64,000 nucleotides of DNA, from NCBI GenBank assembly GCA_038214135.1, contig JBBQSD010000002.1, positions 68,251 through 132,250 of the forward strand. Direction: 5' to 3'. Both the position numbers and the translations under genes were made by a program. Positions 51,754 through 59,577 of the stretch are shown piece after piece (the stretch's first letter is position 1; each line of letters starts with the position of its first letter). This DNA is from JANLSE01 sp038214135. Lineage in GTDB: Bacteria > Chloroflexota > Chloroflexia > Chloroflexales > Roseiflexaceae. Below the pieces are notes generated by a model. That model searched no databases. It was not told the DNA's origin and was given only the letters and a program-made list of their open reading frames with translations.

Positions 51754-52592
51754 CAGAGCAGCCCCTCTGCCAGCAACAGCTGATCCAGTGCTTCGATCAG
51801 GGTATCAACGGCCTCGATCACCATTGAATCACCAACAGCACCAGCCTGTATCAGCGCATGGATCTGTTCTGCCATCCCTGGCGGCACATGGGCACATGCG
51901 GTTACAGCAAAGCTCACAAGCCGCTTCTCACCCGGATGGAGAACCCGATTCAGCGCGAACAGAATGTCGAAGTAGCTGGCCAGAAGCGCGGAAATGCGAT
52001 GATTGATACTCACGAGATCATTATGGGCAATCGCCCGCTCCAACTGATGCCGATAGGACGAGAGATTACGGCGCAGGATCGGATGGTTCTTGGCAATAAT
52101 TGCTTGGCGCAATTCCGGTGGGTATGGCTGGCTGGCCCGTTGCTGGAGTGCAGCGAACCAGCCATTACGATCAAACAGCGCCAATGCGGTGCGGGTGTTA
52201 TGCCAGAAGCAGGTTGAATAGCCAACCGAACCCGCGTGGCGAACCAGCACCCGATCCAGTTGATCCTCGATCCAAGCCAGATGCCGGAACATGACATCAA
52301 AGCAAATACCAGTGGTTCGATCAATCCATTCATCGCCCGGCTCCCAGAACTGATTATCAAGTTCCAGCCGATCCGCGAAAGCCCGTGCAACCATACGGCG
52401 ATCCGCAAGCGAAAGCGCAGTGTGTGTATAAATATACAGATCGAGATCCGAACCAGAATCAGCGATACCCGTAGTCTGCGAACCAGCCAGCACAACGGCC
52501 TCGACATGTGACAGAGCTGCGTAGGCATTGGCGATGTGCTGGGCCAGTGCAATTCGATCAGAGAACGCTGGATCAATTGGCATGTGAGACAT
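51753..52592 (-). CDS. Nucleotidyltransferase-domain protein (DUF4037-like)
   Basis: A 279-residue protein with a polymerase-beta-type nucleotidyltransferase head. The signature is VLAGSQTTGIADSGSDLDLYIY: Gly-Ser followed by the paired Asp of DLD; a later acidic residue in FDVMF completes the metal site. The C-terminal helical part resembles DUF4037. Such proteins often transfer AMP to small molecules such as aminoglycosides, or to proteins. ATG 52592 has AAGGA upstream, 19 bases after the carbonic anhydrase stop. It is coupled to the sugar isomerase gene. Substrate unknown. Confidence 0.8.
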   Translation of the reverse strand: MSHMPIDPAFSDRIALAQHIANAYAALSHVEAVVLAGSQTTGIADSGSDLDLYIYTHTALSLADRRMVARAFADRLELDNQFWEPGDEWIDRTTGICFDVMFRHLAWIEDQLDRVLVRHAGSVGYSTCFWHNTRTALALFDRNGWFAALQQRASQPYPPELRQAIIAKNHPILRRNLSSYRHQLERAIAHNDLVSINHRISALLASYFDILFALNRVLHPGEKRLVSFAVTACAHVPPGMAEQIHALIQAGAVGDSMVIEAVDTLIEALDQLLLAEGLL

Positions 52593-52611
52593 ACAGATAT
52601 TCCTTGGGTGC

Positions 52612-53256
52612 CTATGGCAGATTAGCAATCGCCTGCTGATAGCGCGTTGGCAATTCCTCTGCGCTCGCGATAGTCATCGCAAGATCGCGCAGCCGACCAT
52701 CGCCAACCCCATACACCCAGCCGTGGACTGTGAGGTTTTGGGTGCGTTGCCAAGCGCTTTGGACAATGGTTGTCTGGCAGACATTGATCACCTGTTCGAT
52801 CACATTCAGTTCGCATAATCGCTGGAGCTGGTGGGTGGCATCTCGGCAGGCGTTGAGGGCAGCGATATGTTTGTTCCGAACATCCTGCACATGCCGTAAC
52901 CAGTTATCGATCAGGCCGAGCATACGGTTTGTGTGTGCGGCTTCGATGCCACTACATCCATAGTGTCCACAGACGATAATATGTTCCACCCGCAGTACCT
53001 CAACGGCAAACTGTAGCACCGCCAGGCAGTTTAGATCGGAATGAACGACGATATTGGCAACATTGCGATGGACAAACATCTCTCCGGGGAGCACATCGAC
53101 GAGTTGTGTTGCTGGGACACGGCTATCGGCGCAGCCGATCCACAGGTATTTAGGATTTTGCTGATTGGCAAGCCGTTGAAAGAAGGTCGGATCCTCGGCG
53201 GTCATCTGGTTCGCCCAATTATGATTATTGATCAGTAGCTGCTGCACATCCGCCAT
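52612..53256 (-). CDS. can: Beta-class carbonic anhydrase
   Basis: A 214-residue cytosolic zinc enzyme that interconverts CO2 and bicarbonate. Zinc ligands are Cys42 (IGCADSRVP, with the Asp44-Arg46 dyad), His98 and Cys101 (CGHYGCSG). NVANIV and VHGWVYGV are typical of the Can clade. It probably supplies bicarbonate to carboxylases. The two following genes on the strand are closely spaced but unrelated in pathway. Confidence 0.96.
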   Translation of the reverse strand: MADVQQLLINNHNWANQMTAEDPTFFQRLANQQNPKYLWIGCADSRVPATQLVDVLPGEMFVHRNVANIVVHSDLNCLAVLQFAVEVLRVEHIIVCGHYGCSGIEAAHTNRMLGLIDNWLRHVQDVRNKHIAALNACRDATHQLQRLCELNVIEQVINVCQTTIVQSAWQRTQNLTVHGWVYGVGDGRLRDLAMTIASAEELPTRYQQAIANLP

Positions 53257-53284
53257 GTTTTGTCACCACCTGTAATACATTTCA

Positions 53285-53953
53285 TTAGAAGCGGAAGGGT
53301 GCTGGCCCTGTAATTGTTACACGCTGTTCGCCAACCAGGAGATCGATGCTCAGTGGCACATCCAGGGCAGGCCGCCCAGTTTCAGGGTACCAGATACGCC
53401 CATGCGCCACAATGATCAGCAGGCCATGTTCATCGCCAACCGCTGTGAAGATCTCGCTCGTGCCACGATATGGCAGCAGCTGAATATCGGTGGAAAGCTG
53501 TGCAACCAACCCTGGCACATCAGCGGTTGCCAGGCCAATCTCGCTAACATTGAGCAGGCTGGCCGCGCCGAATGGTTCTTCGGTGGGATGGGGCAGCGTG
53601 TGGCGTGCGATAAGTTCTGCGATATTGCCAGCCGGATCATAGAAGTACAGATTATGAGCATCCCAATTCTCGGAATAGAAGCGATCCTGTCCGCTGCTAT
53701 CGGCGATCAGCGGGGCACGCTGGCTGATCCAGTTGGCTGCTGCATCAAACTGGTGGGGCGGGATATTAAACGCGAAATGATAGATCGGGCCTGGTGTTTC
53801 CGCTGTGTGGGTGAAGATCAGCCGTGAACTACCGATGGTGATTACCAGGGTATTGTTGGCATCCAGAATTGCCAAAAGGCCAAGCGTATCGCCATAGAAA
53901 TGCTGAAGTTCTGGGAGATCATTGGCTACTAGGCGAAGTTCTTGGATGTGCAT
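53285..53953 (-). CDS. VOC (glyoxalase/bleomycin resistance) family protein
   Basis: A 222-residue protein of vicinal-oxygen-chelate type. The first module has LRLVANDLPELQHFYGDTLGL and ENWDAHNLYFYDPAGNIAELI with likely metal ligands His and Glu. The second module (about 125-222) is degenerate: SEIGLATADVPGLVAQL without a clear closing Glu. ATG 53953 lies one base after the FmdB stop (TAGCATG), so the pair is translationally coupled. The reaction cannot be named. Confidence 0.85.
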   Translation of the reverse strand: MHIQELRLVANDLPELQHFYGDTLGLLAILDANNTLVITIGSSRLIFTHTAETPGPIYHFAFNIPPHQFDAAANWISQRAPLIADSSGQDRFYSENWDAHNLYFYDPAGNIAELIARHTLPHPTEEPFGAASLLNVSEIGLATADVPGLVAQLSTDIQLLPYRGTSEIFTAVGDEHGLLIIVAHGRIWYPETGRPALDVPLSIDLLVGEQRVTITGPAPFRF

Positions 53954-53954
53954 G

Positions 53955-54380
53955 CTAGGCCCACCCCAGATCATCGGGATTAGCGCGCTTTTTGCGGGCA
54001 GGTTTGCCAGCCCCATCATTACCAGGTTCTTCACCTAGTTCTTCATCCAAGCCATCGCTATTCATTTCTTCTTCAAGCATCTCATCGACCATCTGGTTCC
54101 AATCCTCGCCAGCATCCTCACCAAGTTCCTTGCCCAGTTTCTTGGCCCAGCGGGCAATCGAACGCGGATCGGTTTCGTCCAGGCCAGCAAACATGCCTGG
54201 ATCAGCCAGCGACTCGGCGCGGGCTTCTTCTGATTTGAGCACAGCAACTCGTGAAATCGCCCGCTTCACCTCAATGGCCCCGCAGCGTGGGCAGGCCAAT
54301 CCGGGTGGATCGCTAAACCCCTGGACGAGCTTCTGGAAGCGGCCATTACAGGATGGGCATAGGTATTCGTAGATTGGCAT
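53955..54380 (-). CDS. FmdB family zinc-ribbon protein
   Basis: A 141-residue protein. The N-terminal zinc ribbon MPIYEYLCPSCNGRF...CPRCG is the FmdB signature (Cys8, Cys11 and Cys30, Cys33). The rest is a strongly acidic then basic tail (EEEMNSDGLDEELGEEPG, then KPARKKR). FmdB proteins are putative regulators of amide metabolism, with little experimental support. AAGGG lies upstream. Coupled with the VOC gene. Confidence 0.9.
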   Translation of the reverse strand: MPIYEYLCPSCNGRFQKLVQGFSDPPGLACPRCGAIEVKRAISRVAVLKSEEARAESLADPGMFAGLDETDPRSIARWAKKLGKELGEDAGEDWNQMVDEMLEEEMNSDGLDEELGEEPGNDGAGKPARKKRANPDDLGWA

Positions 54381-54404
54381 CGGCTAACCCTTATACAAGT
54401 GCTT

Positions 54405-54524
54405 TCAGCTCTCAGCTCTCAGCTCTGAGCTCTCGATCATAGATGTTTGTACAAAACAGACGTTGTGGTGAAAGCAAGAACCTTCCATCTACACTAAAAA
54501 GCTGACGGCTGATGGCTGACAGCT
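54405..54524. repeat. Two more heptamer tandem repeats
   Basis: TCAGCTC is repeated three times at 54405-54425 with an inverted GAGCTC after it. GCTGAYG is repeated three times at 54501-54521 (ACG, ATG, ACA variants). They occupy most of the gap 54381-54529 between the FmdB and nnrD genes. Confidence 0.75.
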
Positions 54525-54529
54525 TACCG

Positions 54530-55576
54530 CTACCCACGTAGTGCTTTAATCGCCAATGGCAGGCGTGGCAACAGATCACTGGCAATGGCACCCATATCGC
54601 CAAGATCGGCTAGCACCAGTTGCCCAGCCGCTCCGTGCAGATACACACCAAGGGCTGCTGCGTCAAACGGGCTGAGCCCCTGCCCCAGAAGTGCCGTAAT
54701 CACGCCAGCCAGTACATCACCGGTGCCAGCAGTGGCCAGTGCTGGGTTGGCACCATCGTGGCGCAGTATACGCCCTTCTGGATGGGCGATAATGGTTGCC
54801 GGGCCTTTGAGCACAATAATCTGGCCCCAGCGCAACGCAGCATCAGCGGCGATCTGTTCGGCATCGCCATTCACTTCGGTAACACCAAGCAAGCGCGCCA
54901 TCTCACCGGCATGCGGTGTCAGCACACAGCGGCCACGCGGTAGCTGTTCCCACCATGAGAATGAGCCTTCCTCGGCGGCTGGCGTTGGCGGTGCTTGTGG
55001 CTCATCGGCGGATGAGGAACCCCGCAAAAAGAACTCATTGCGCCGCTCTGGTGTTGGTGCCAGATGCTGACTGAGCAGGTAGAGCGCATCGGCATCCAGA
55101 ACCGTCGGCGGTAACTCTGGCCGCTCCCCACCTGCCGCAGCTGCATCAGTACCACGGCCAAAGCCAATCCGCGATTTGGGGCGTGGCGCTTCCAGGCCCA
55201 GTAAGCGCTCCAGAAACCGCTTGGTTGGCTCCTCGCGGCCAAGGCCTGGCCCAACCAGCAACGACTTGTACTCAGCCAGCGATTTCAGCAATTCATCGGC
55301 GGCACCTTCGCCAAGCACACCCCATTCGACCTCCGGCAGCAGCGCGTAGATCACCTCGGGAATGCGCCCCGGCCCACCAGCAGAACTTCGCCCAGTTGCC
55401 AAACAAACCAGCCCAGCCCCGGCGCGAGCTGCCCCGGCGGTGGCAAGTGCGGCCGCACCAGGATACTGTGGCGATCCAGCCACAACCAACACTTTGCCGA
55501 ATGTATATTTATGGGCATCACCAGGGCGTGCTGGCAGTATGCTGAGCGCATACTCAGCGGTGATCAGTTCGGTCAT
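54530..55576 (-). CDS. nnrD: ADP-dependent NAD(P)H-hydrate dehydratase
   Basis: A 348-residue metabolite-repair enzyme that dehydrates damaged NAD(P)H hydrates. Ribokinase-fold motifs: GKVLVVAGSPQYPGAAALA, VLDADALYLL, VLTPHAGEMARLLG and GTGDVLAGVI. The N-terminal epimerase domain (NnrE) that is usually fused is absent. Two inserts not usual in the family are RPKSRIGFGRGTDAAAAGG (about 130-150) and a Pro/Ala/Ser-rich one of roughly 35 residues before VLTPH (about 195-230). The latter contains an inverted ATGAGCC/GGCTCAT pair in its DNA. ATG 55576 has GGAGG nine bases upstream. Confidence 0.92.
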   Translation of the reverse strand: MTELITAEYALSILPARPGDAHKYTFGKVLVVAGSPQYPGAAALATAGAARAGAGLVCLATGRSSAGGPGRIPEVIYALLPEVEWGVLGEGAADELLKSLAEYKSLLVGPGLGREEPTKRFLERLLGLEAPRPKSRIGFGRGTDAAAAGGERPELPPTVLDADALYLLSQHLAPTPERRNEFFLRGSSSADEPQAPPTPAAEEGSFSWWEQLPRGRCVLTPHAGEMARLLGVTEVNGDAEQIAADAALRWGQIIVLKGPATIIAHPEGRILRHDGANPALATAGTGDVLAGVITALLGQGLSPFDAAALGVYLHGAAGQLVLADLGDMGAIASDLLPRLPLAIKALRG

Positions 55577-55597
55577 GTACACGATCCTCCAATATGT

Positions 55598-55685
55598 ATC
55601 CGCAGATTGATTGGCCGCTCTGCTTGCATGCTCAGGAATTATCCGCAGATGTCGCAGATGTCGCAGATTGATCGGCTACGCTGCT
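55598..55685. repeat. CGCAGATGT repeats and duplicated CGCAGATTGAT segment
   Basis: A segment CCGCAGATTGATTGGCCGCT (55600 on) recurs in altered form at 55662-55684. Between them CGCAGATGT is repeated in tandem (55644-55661). Similar CCGCAGATT pieces occur at 1546-1560 and 49989-50006. No gene is visible in the gap 55577-55742. Confidence 0.7.
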
Positions 55686-55742
55686 CGCTTGACTATACCA
55701 ATATTGTACATCATTGGCACAGAGTATAGAGCTACGCCAATT

Positions 55743-56198
55743 CTAATCCGCAACTTCAACAATCATCTCAATCTCGACGGCATAATCGAGTGGCAGCACC
55801 ATGCCAACGGCACTGCGGGCGTGCTGGCCAGCAGCACCAAAGACCTCATTCAGCAGATCGCTGCACCCATGAATGACCCCTGGCGTGTTGTTGAAGCCCT
55901 GCCCCACATTGACCATACCCAACACCTTGACAACCCGTACGACCTTGTCGAGGCTACCAACAACACTCTTGACGGCGCGTAGGCAGTTAAGCGCCGCATA
56001 GCGAGCTGCCGCATAGCCCTGTTCTAGCGTGAGATCGGTGCCGACTTTCCCTTTGATCTCGTCATCGCCCCAGCGCGAAACCTGCCCCGCTGTATAGACC
56101 AGATTGCCCGTTCGGACGGCGGCCATGAACTTGCCATTGAACCCATCGGCTGGTTCGATTGTGTAGCCCATCTCGGCGAGCTTTGCTTCATACGACAT
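55743..56198 (-). CDS. ridA: RidA family protein (YjgF-like)
   Basis: A 151-residue enamine/imine deaminase of the YjgF/YER057c/UK114 family. Typical segments are NLVYTAGQVSR, AARYAALNCLRAVKS, VVRVVKVLGMVN and the closing HARSAVGMVLPLDYAVEIEM. The invariant Arg of the active form is in HARSAVG. It belongs to the larger subgroup with an N-terminal EAKLAEMGYTIE. It follows the D-amino-acid PLP enzyme by 14 bases, which fits: PLP enzymes that release enamines need RidA to clear 2-aminoacrylate-like products. Confidence 0.93.
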   Translation of the reverse strand: MSYEAKLAEMGYTIEPADGFNGKFMAAVRTGNLVYTAGQVSRWGDDEIKGKVGTDLTLEQGYAAARYAALNCLRAVKSVVGSLDKVVRVVKVLGMVNVGQGFNNTPGVIHGCSDLLNEVFGAAGQHARSAVGMVLPLDYAVEIEMIVEVAD

Positions 56199-56212
56199 TG
56201 AGATTGCCTTTC

Positions 56213-57262
56213 TTAGCGTAATCTTCCGCGTGCTGCAATTGGCAGACGCATCTCGATGCGATCACCACGGACGCCAACAACTTCATCGAACATATTACTG
56301 ACGGTGCAGCAATGGTTGGGAATGATTGTCACACGCTCGCCAATGGCTGGGCGCGCATCACAACCCGAGAAATCGACATGACCATGTTCCTCGGAAAGCC
56401 CGTAGATCTGCGCCTCGGGGTACTCCACAATATAGCCATGCCCATCCAGGCCATTCGTATCCGAGGTAAGGGTCTTGCTGCCAGCATCAACAATCACTCG
56501 ATCAGCGGTTGGCCGGCTCACGACCGTTACAATCACAGAAAGCGCACACTGATTATAGGTCATCACCCCAACCTGGACACACTTGCGATCACCATAGATC
56601 GAAGTGCCAACCCGATATTCCGTCACCTCGCGCCATGTGTGCGCCTGCCACATCTTTGGGCAACCGCCGCCACTGACGCGCTCAACCGCAATGCCATCGG
56701 CAGCGAGTAATGCCTTTGTTTCGGCCATGAATGGATCGGTCGCATCACTACATGGGTAGGTCATGAGTCCGCCGAAGTGTAAACCGGGAGCCATGGCGAT
56801 CTGGCGAGCCAGCAGCACTGCTGTTTCTGGAGATTGGGCACCACAGCGTCCGCCGCCAGTGTCGCATTCGACAAGCACGGTAAGTGGGGCAGGTTCATTG
56901 GAGAACCGATCCGCCAACCCATCGATCACCTCTGGCGAATCGGCAGTAACGCTGATCGTTATGTAATGTGCCAGCGCCGCCAGGCGATCTAGCTTTTGGC
57001 TGCCAATCAGGTTATAGGGCAGGAAGATATCGGCACAGCCAGCCTGGGCCATCACTTCTGCTTCGCCTAGCTTCTGGCAGGTAATGCCGATTGCGCCAGC
57101 CGCCAGTTGTTTATGGGCAATGAACGGGCTCTTATGGGTTTTGATATGCGGGCGATTGGCAATTCCATGTTCGGAGAGGTAGCTTTGTAGGCCAGCGATA
57201 TTGGCTTCCATGCGATCAAGATCGACAACAGCAACCGGCGTATCAAGGTCGGAACGATTCAT
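56213..57262 (-). CDS. D-threonine aldolase/D-serine dehydratase-like PLP enzyme
   Basis: A 349-residue fold-type III PLP enzyme (alanine racemase-like barrel). The PLP Lys41 is in RPHIKTHKSP; the phosphate is held near VSGGGCPKM; the zinc pair is in IPNHCCTVSNM (His and Cys) as in eukaryotic-type D-serine dehydratase (DSD1) and metal-dependent D-threonine aldolase. It thus cleaves or dehydrates a D-hydroxy amino acid. ATG 57262 has GGAG six bases upstream; ATG 57289 and TTG 57328 are longer options. With ridA it forms a two-gene unit, supporting the dehydratase role with enamine products. Confidence 0.88.
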   Translation of the reverse strand: MNRSDLDTPVAVVDLDRMEANIAGLQSYLSEHGIANRPHIKTHKSPFIAHKQLAAGAIGITCQKLGEAEVMAQAGCADIFLPYNLIGSQKLDRLAALAHYITISVTADSPEVIDGLADRFSNEPAPLTVLVECDTGGGRCGAQSPETAVLLARQIAMAPGLHFGGLMTYPCSDATDPFMAETKALLAADGIAVERVSGGGCPKMWQAHTWREVTEYRVGTSIYGDRKCVQVGVMTYNQCALSVIVTVVSRPTADRVIVDAGSKTLTSDTNGLDGHGYIVEYPEAQIYGLSEEHGHVDFSGCDARPAIGERVTIIPNHCCTVSNMFDEVVGVRGDRIEMRLPIAARGRLR

Positions 57263-57477
57263 TGCACGCTCCAGTCCGGGCAGATTCATGCCGCCCACAA
57301 TTGTTGGCTCACGACAGAACACTTTCAATATGCCATCATACCATGGCTAGCGGTAGTACCCAACGCAGGGTACAATAGGGCATAGCATGAGTATACATTG
57401 GCAATTATTTCAAGAAGAAAGCTATACGTAGCATATATCCGTACACGATATAGGAGTATGGAGAAGAGGAGCGGGGT

Positions 57478-58611
57478 ATGGGTTGGTCATTCTCAATTGC
57501 AAAAGTAGCCGGTATTAGCATTAAGGTTCATGTCACCTTTTTCCTGATTCTGGTGCTTGGCGCTGTACAGTGGGGTGTTCCATATGGTGCCACTGGGGCA
57601 GTCTTCGGTGTGATATTAATGATCCTTTTGTTTGTGTGTGTCACATTGCACGAACTTGGGCATAGTATTGTCGCGCAGCGGCTTGGCATTCCCGTTCGTG
57701 AGATTGTTCTGCTGCCGCTTGGCGGAGTGGCACTGCTCTCACGCAACCCAACGAAGGCATGGCACGAATTAGTGATCGCTGCCGCTGGGCCGCTTGTCAA
57801 TGTTGTGATTGCAGCCATTCTGTTTGCGGCTACCGGGGCGGCATCTGCGCTGGGCAGTTTGGATGGCCAAGCATTGCAACAGGAAGCACCACCATCACTC
57901 AGTTCCCTGTTGATCTGGTTATTACAGGCCAATATCTTTCTGGTACTGTTCAACCTTATTCCAGCGTTTCCACTCGATGGCGGGCGGATCTTTCGGGCGC
58001 TACTTTCCATGGTTCTGGCACCACGAACCGCCACCCGCATCGCAGTGGCTATTGGCCAGGCAATTGCCATTCTGCTTGGTGTGTTTGGCGTATCGAGCGG
58101 TAATTTCAGCCTAGTGTTGGTGGCAATTTTCATCTTCTTCGGGGCCGGGCAGGAGAATGCCGAAGGGCAGGCACGCACCATGCTGATCACCAAGCGGGTC
58201 GGCGATGCCTATAATCGTTATGCGCTTACGCTTGAAATTGGAGATCGAGTCAGCAAGGTTGTTGATTATATTCTAACAAGCTACCAGCCCGATTTCGCGG
58301 TAGTGCAGGGCAGCAAACTGCTTGGGATTGTCACCCGTGATGATGTGTTGCAGGCACTTGCCAGCGACCCACGCGATCTGTTTGTGACGGGCGTGATGCG
58401 CCGCGAGTTTCTGCGGGTGGCACCCAGCCTGACCCTTGATGAGGTGAGGGAGCAGATGGCAGAACAGAAAGCTCGGGTCGCTGCTGTCTATGATGGCGAA
58501 GCGTATCTTGGGCTTGTCAGTGCGGAGGATATTGCCGAGGCATTGGCAGTATTGGCCTTTCAACAGCGCCAGGATGAGCTACGCAAGCAGAATCCGGATT
58601 TGGCAACCTAG
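57478..58611 (+). CDS. M50B site-2 protease with CBS domains (SpoIVFB/Rip3-like)
   Basis: A 377-residue membrane metalloprotease. The zinc motif HELGH (58-62) and third ligand Asp167 in NLIPAFPLDGGR are present, with about six membrane segments up to residue 225. Two CBS domains (about 250-360) follow and may sense adenine nucleotides. It belongs to the stage IV sporulation FB/Rip3 subgroup; it likely cuts membrane-bound regulators. GAGGAG lies upstream of ATG 57478. A heptamer repeat starts right after the stop, then the restriction-modification genes on the other strand. Confidence 0.93.
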   Translation: MGWSFSIAKVAGISIKVHVTFFLILVLGAVQWGVPYGATGAVFGVILMILLFVCVTLHELGHSIVAQRLGIPVREIVLLPLGGVALLSRNPTKAWHELVIAAAGPLVNVVIAAILFAATGAASALGSLDGQALQQEAPPSLSSLLIWLLQANIFLVLFNLIPAFPLDGGRIFRALLSMVLAPRTATRIAVAIGQAIAILLGVFGVSSGNFSLVLVAIFIFFGAGQENAEGQARTMLITKRVGDAYNRYALTLEIGDRVSKVVDYILTSYQPDFAVVQGSKLLGIVTRDDVLQALASDPRDLFVTGVMRREFLRVAPSLTLDEVREQMAEQKARVAAVYDGEAYLGLVSAEDIAEALAVLAFQQRQDELRKQNPDLAT

Positions 58612-58640
58612 CAGCTTTCAGGAGTCAGGAGTCATACCAA
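58612..58640. repeat. CAGGAGT heptamer remnant at the border of the restriction-modification locus
   Basis: TTTCAGGAGTCAGGAGTCAT lies a few bases after the protease stop (two copies). It marks the left edge of the AT-richer block; the rest of the gap up to 58746 holds nothing recognisable. Confidence 0.75.
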
Positions 58641-58746
58641 GTCGCTTTCTAGCATACAATCTCGTATCGCGTCTGGATGCACCAAGCCCGTTTGCAATGT
58701 TATATGCTGGAACGCAGATTGGTATCAGAAGGTCTGGCGCAATTGA

Positions 58747-59577
58747 TTATACGTGATTATCATCAGCGCGATATTGAGCCAGATCTGTTGCCTGAACACC
58801 GTTACTTGATACTAACCTATAGTGCTTTTCATCAGATACAGTCATATAAAATATCTCGTCAACCTCCTCAAGCTGAATATGAATAATTGCCAAAGAGTCT
58901 TCGCTTTTGAATTGCATTCCTATAGGGCGACAAATTGCATGAGGATACTGAGTATGGCATAGTGCGAGATCTTGATATACTTGAGCTGCACCAAAGCTAT
59001 CTCCAGGAGACTTTGCTTGACACGGCATAACATAGTGTGCTCCGTTCTTACTGACCCCAACATATACTTCGTCTATCTCGATTTGACCAATGCTAGGTAC
59101 TTTCGTGCGATAGTGATTTTGAATCGAGTAACAGGCCATCCCAGTAAATATGTCTAGTATTCGATTATATCGAATCTTTGTAAGGAGAGCCTGCTCATCC
59201 ATGCCCGGCGCATATCTCTTGAAAATCTCTGGAGTCGCATCTGGTATCTTGATCTCGGTACGATTTGGTGCAGGAGCGATCTTACCTGGAATTGCCAGCC
59301 TAAACTCATAGGCTGCATCACCAGCACCAAGAATGATCCAACTATACCCCTGTGGTGCCTTAGCCTGAATTGATGGTGGTATTGGGGTTCGATAGCGGAA
59401 ACTATAAACTATGTCTCCAACATTAGATATTGCGGGAAAGTTAAGATCTCTCGCAACTGCATTAAATTGAGATCTATCAAAACGAACGCGCCTATTTCCA
59501 GGTGCAAACGTACGATGGAAAATTGTCTCGATAATAACACTGTATCTGCTCACTAATGCTGCTCGCTTTCGCATCAT
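58747..59577 (-). CDS. Putative type II restriction endonuclease
   Basis: A 276-residue protein that I do not recognise as a known family. It is called an endonuclease because it overlaps the cytosine methyltransferase gene by 4 bases (ATGA) and has a plausible PD-(D/E)XK-like core: Asp169-Glu170 in IEIDEVYVG, a beta strand, then Gln187-Ala188-Lys189 in MPCQAKSPGD, followed by a helix (QVYQDLALCH). Gln in place of the acidic residue is known in several such nucleases. The N-terminal 110 residues may bind DNA. Base composition is AT-richer than its neighbours, which points to transfer. A phage-type accessory protein is less likely. Confidence 0.7.
   Translation of the reverse strand: MMRKRAALVSRYSVIIETIFHRTFAPGNRRVRFDRSQFNAVARDLNFPAISNVGDIVYSFRYRTPIPPSIQAKAPQGYSWIILGAGDAAYEFRLAIPGKIAPAPNRTEIKIPDATPEIFKRYAPGMDEQALLTKIRYNRILDIFTGMACYSIQNHYRTKVPSIGQIEIDEVYVGVSKNGAHYVMPCQAKSPGDSFGAAQVYQDLALCHTQYPHAICRPIGMQFKSEDSLAIIHIQLEEVDEIFYMTVSDEKHYRLVSSNGVQATDLAQYRADDNHV

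Noticed and set aside
58677..58886. Small plus-strand ORF at the left edge of the restriction-modification locus, first thought to be a gene remnant
   Set aside because: Its 3' part is antisense to the end of the endonuclease gene and it has no ribosome site.
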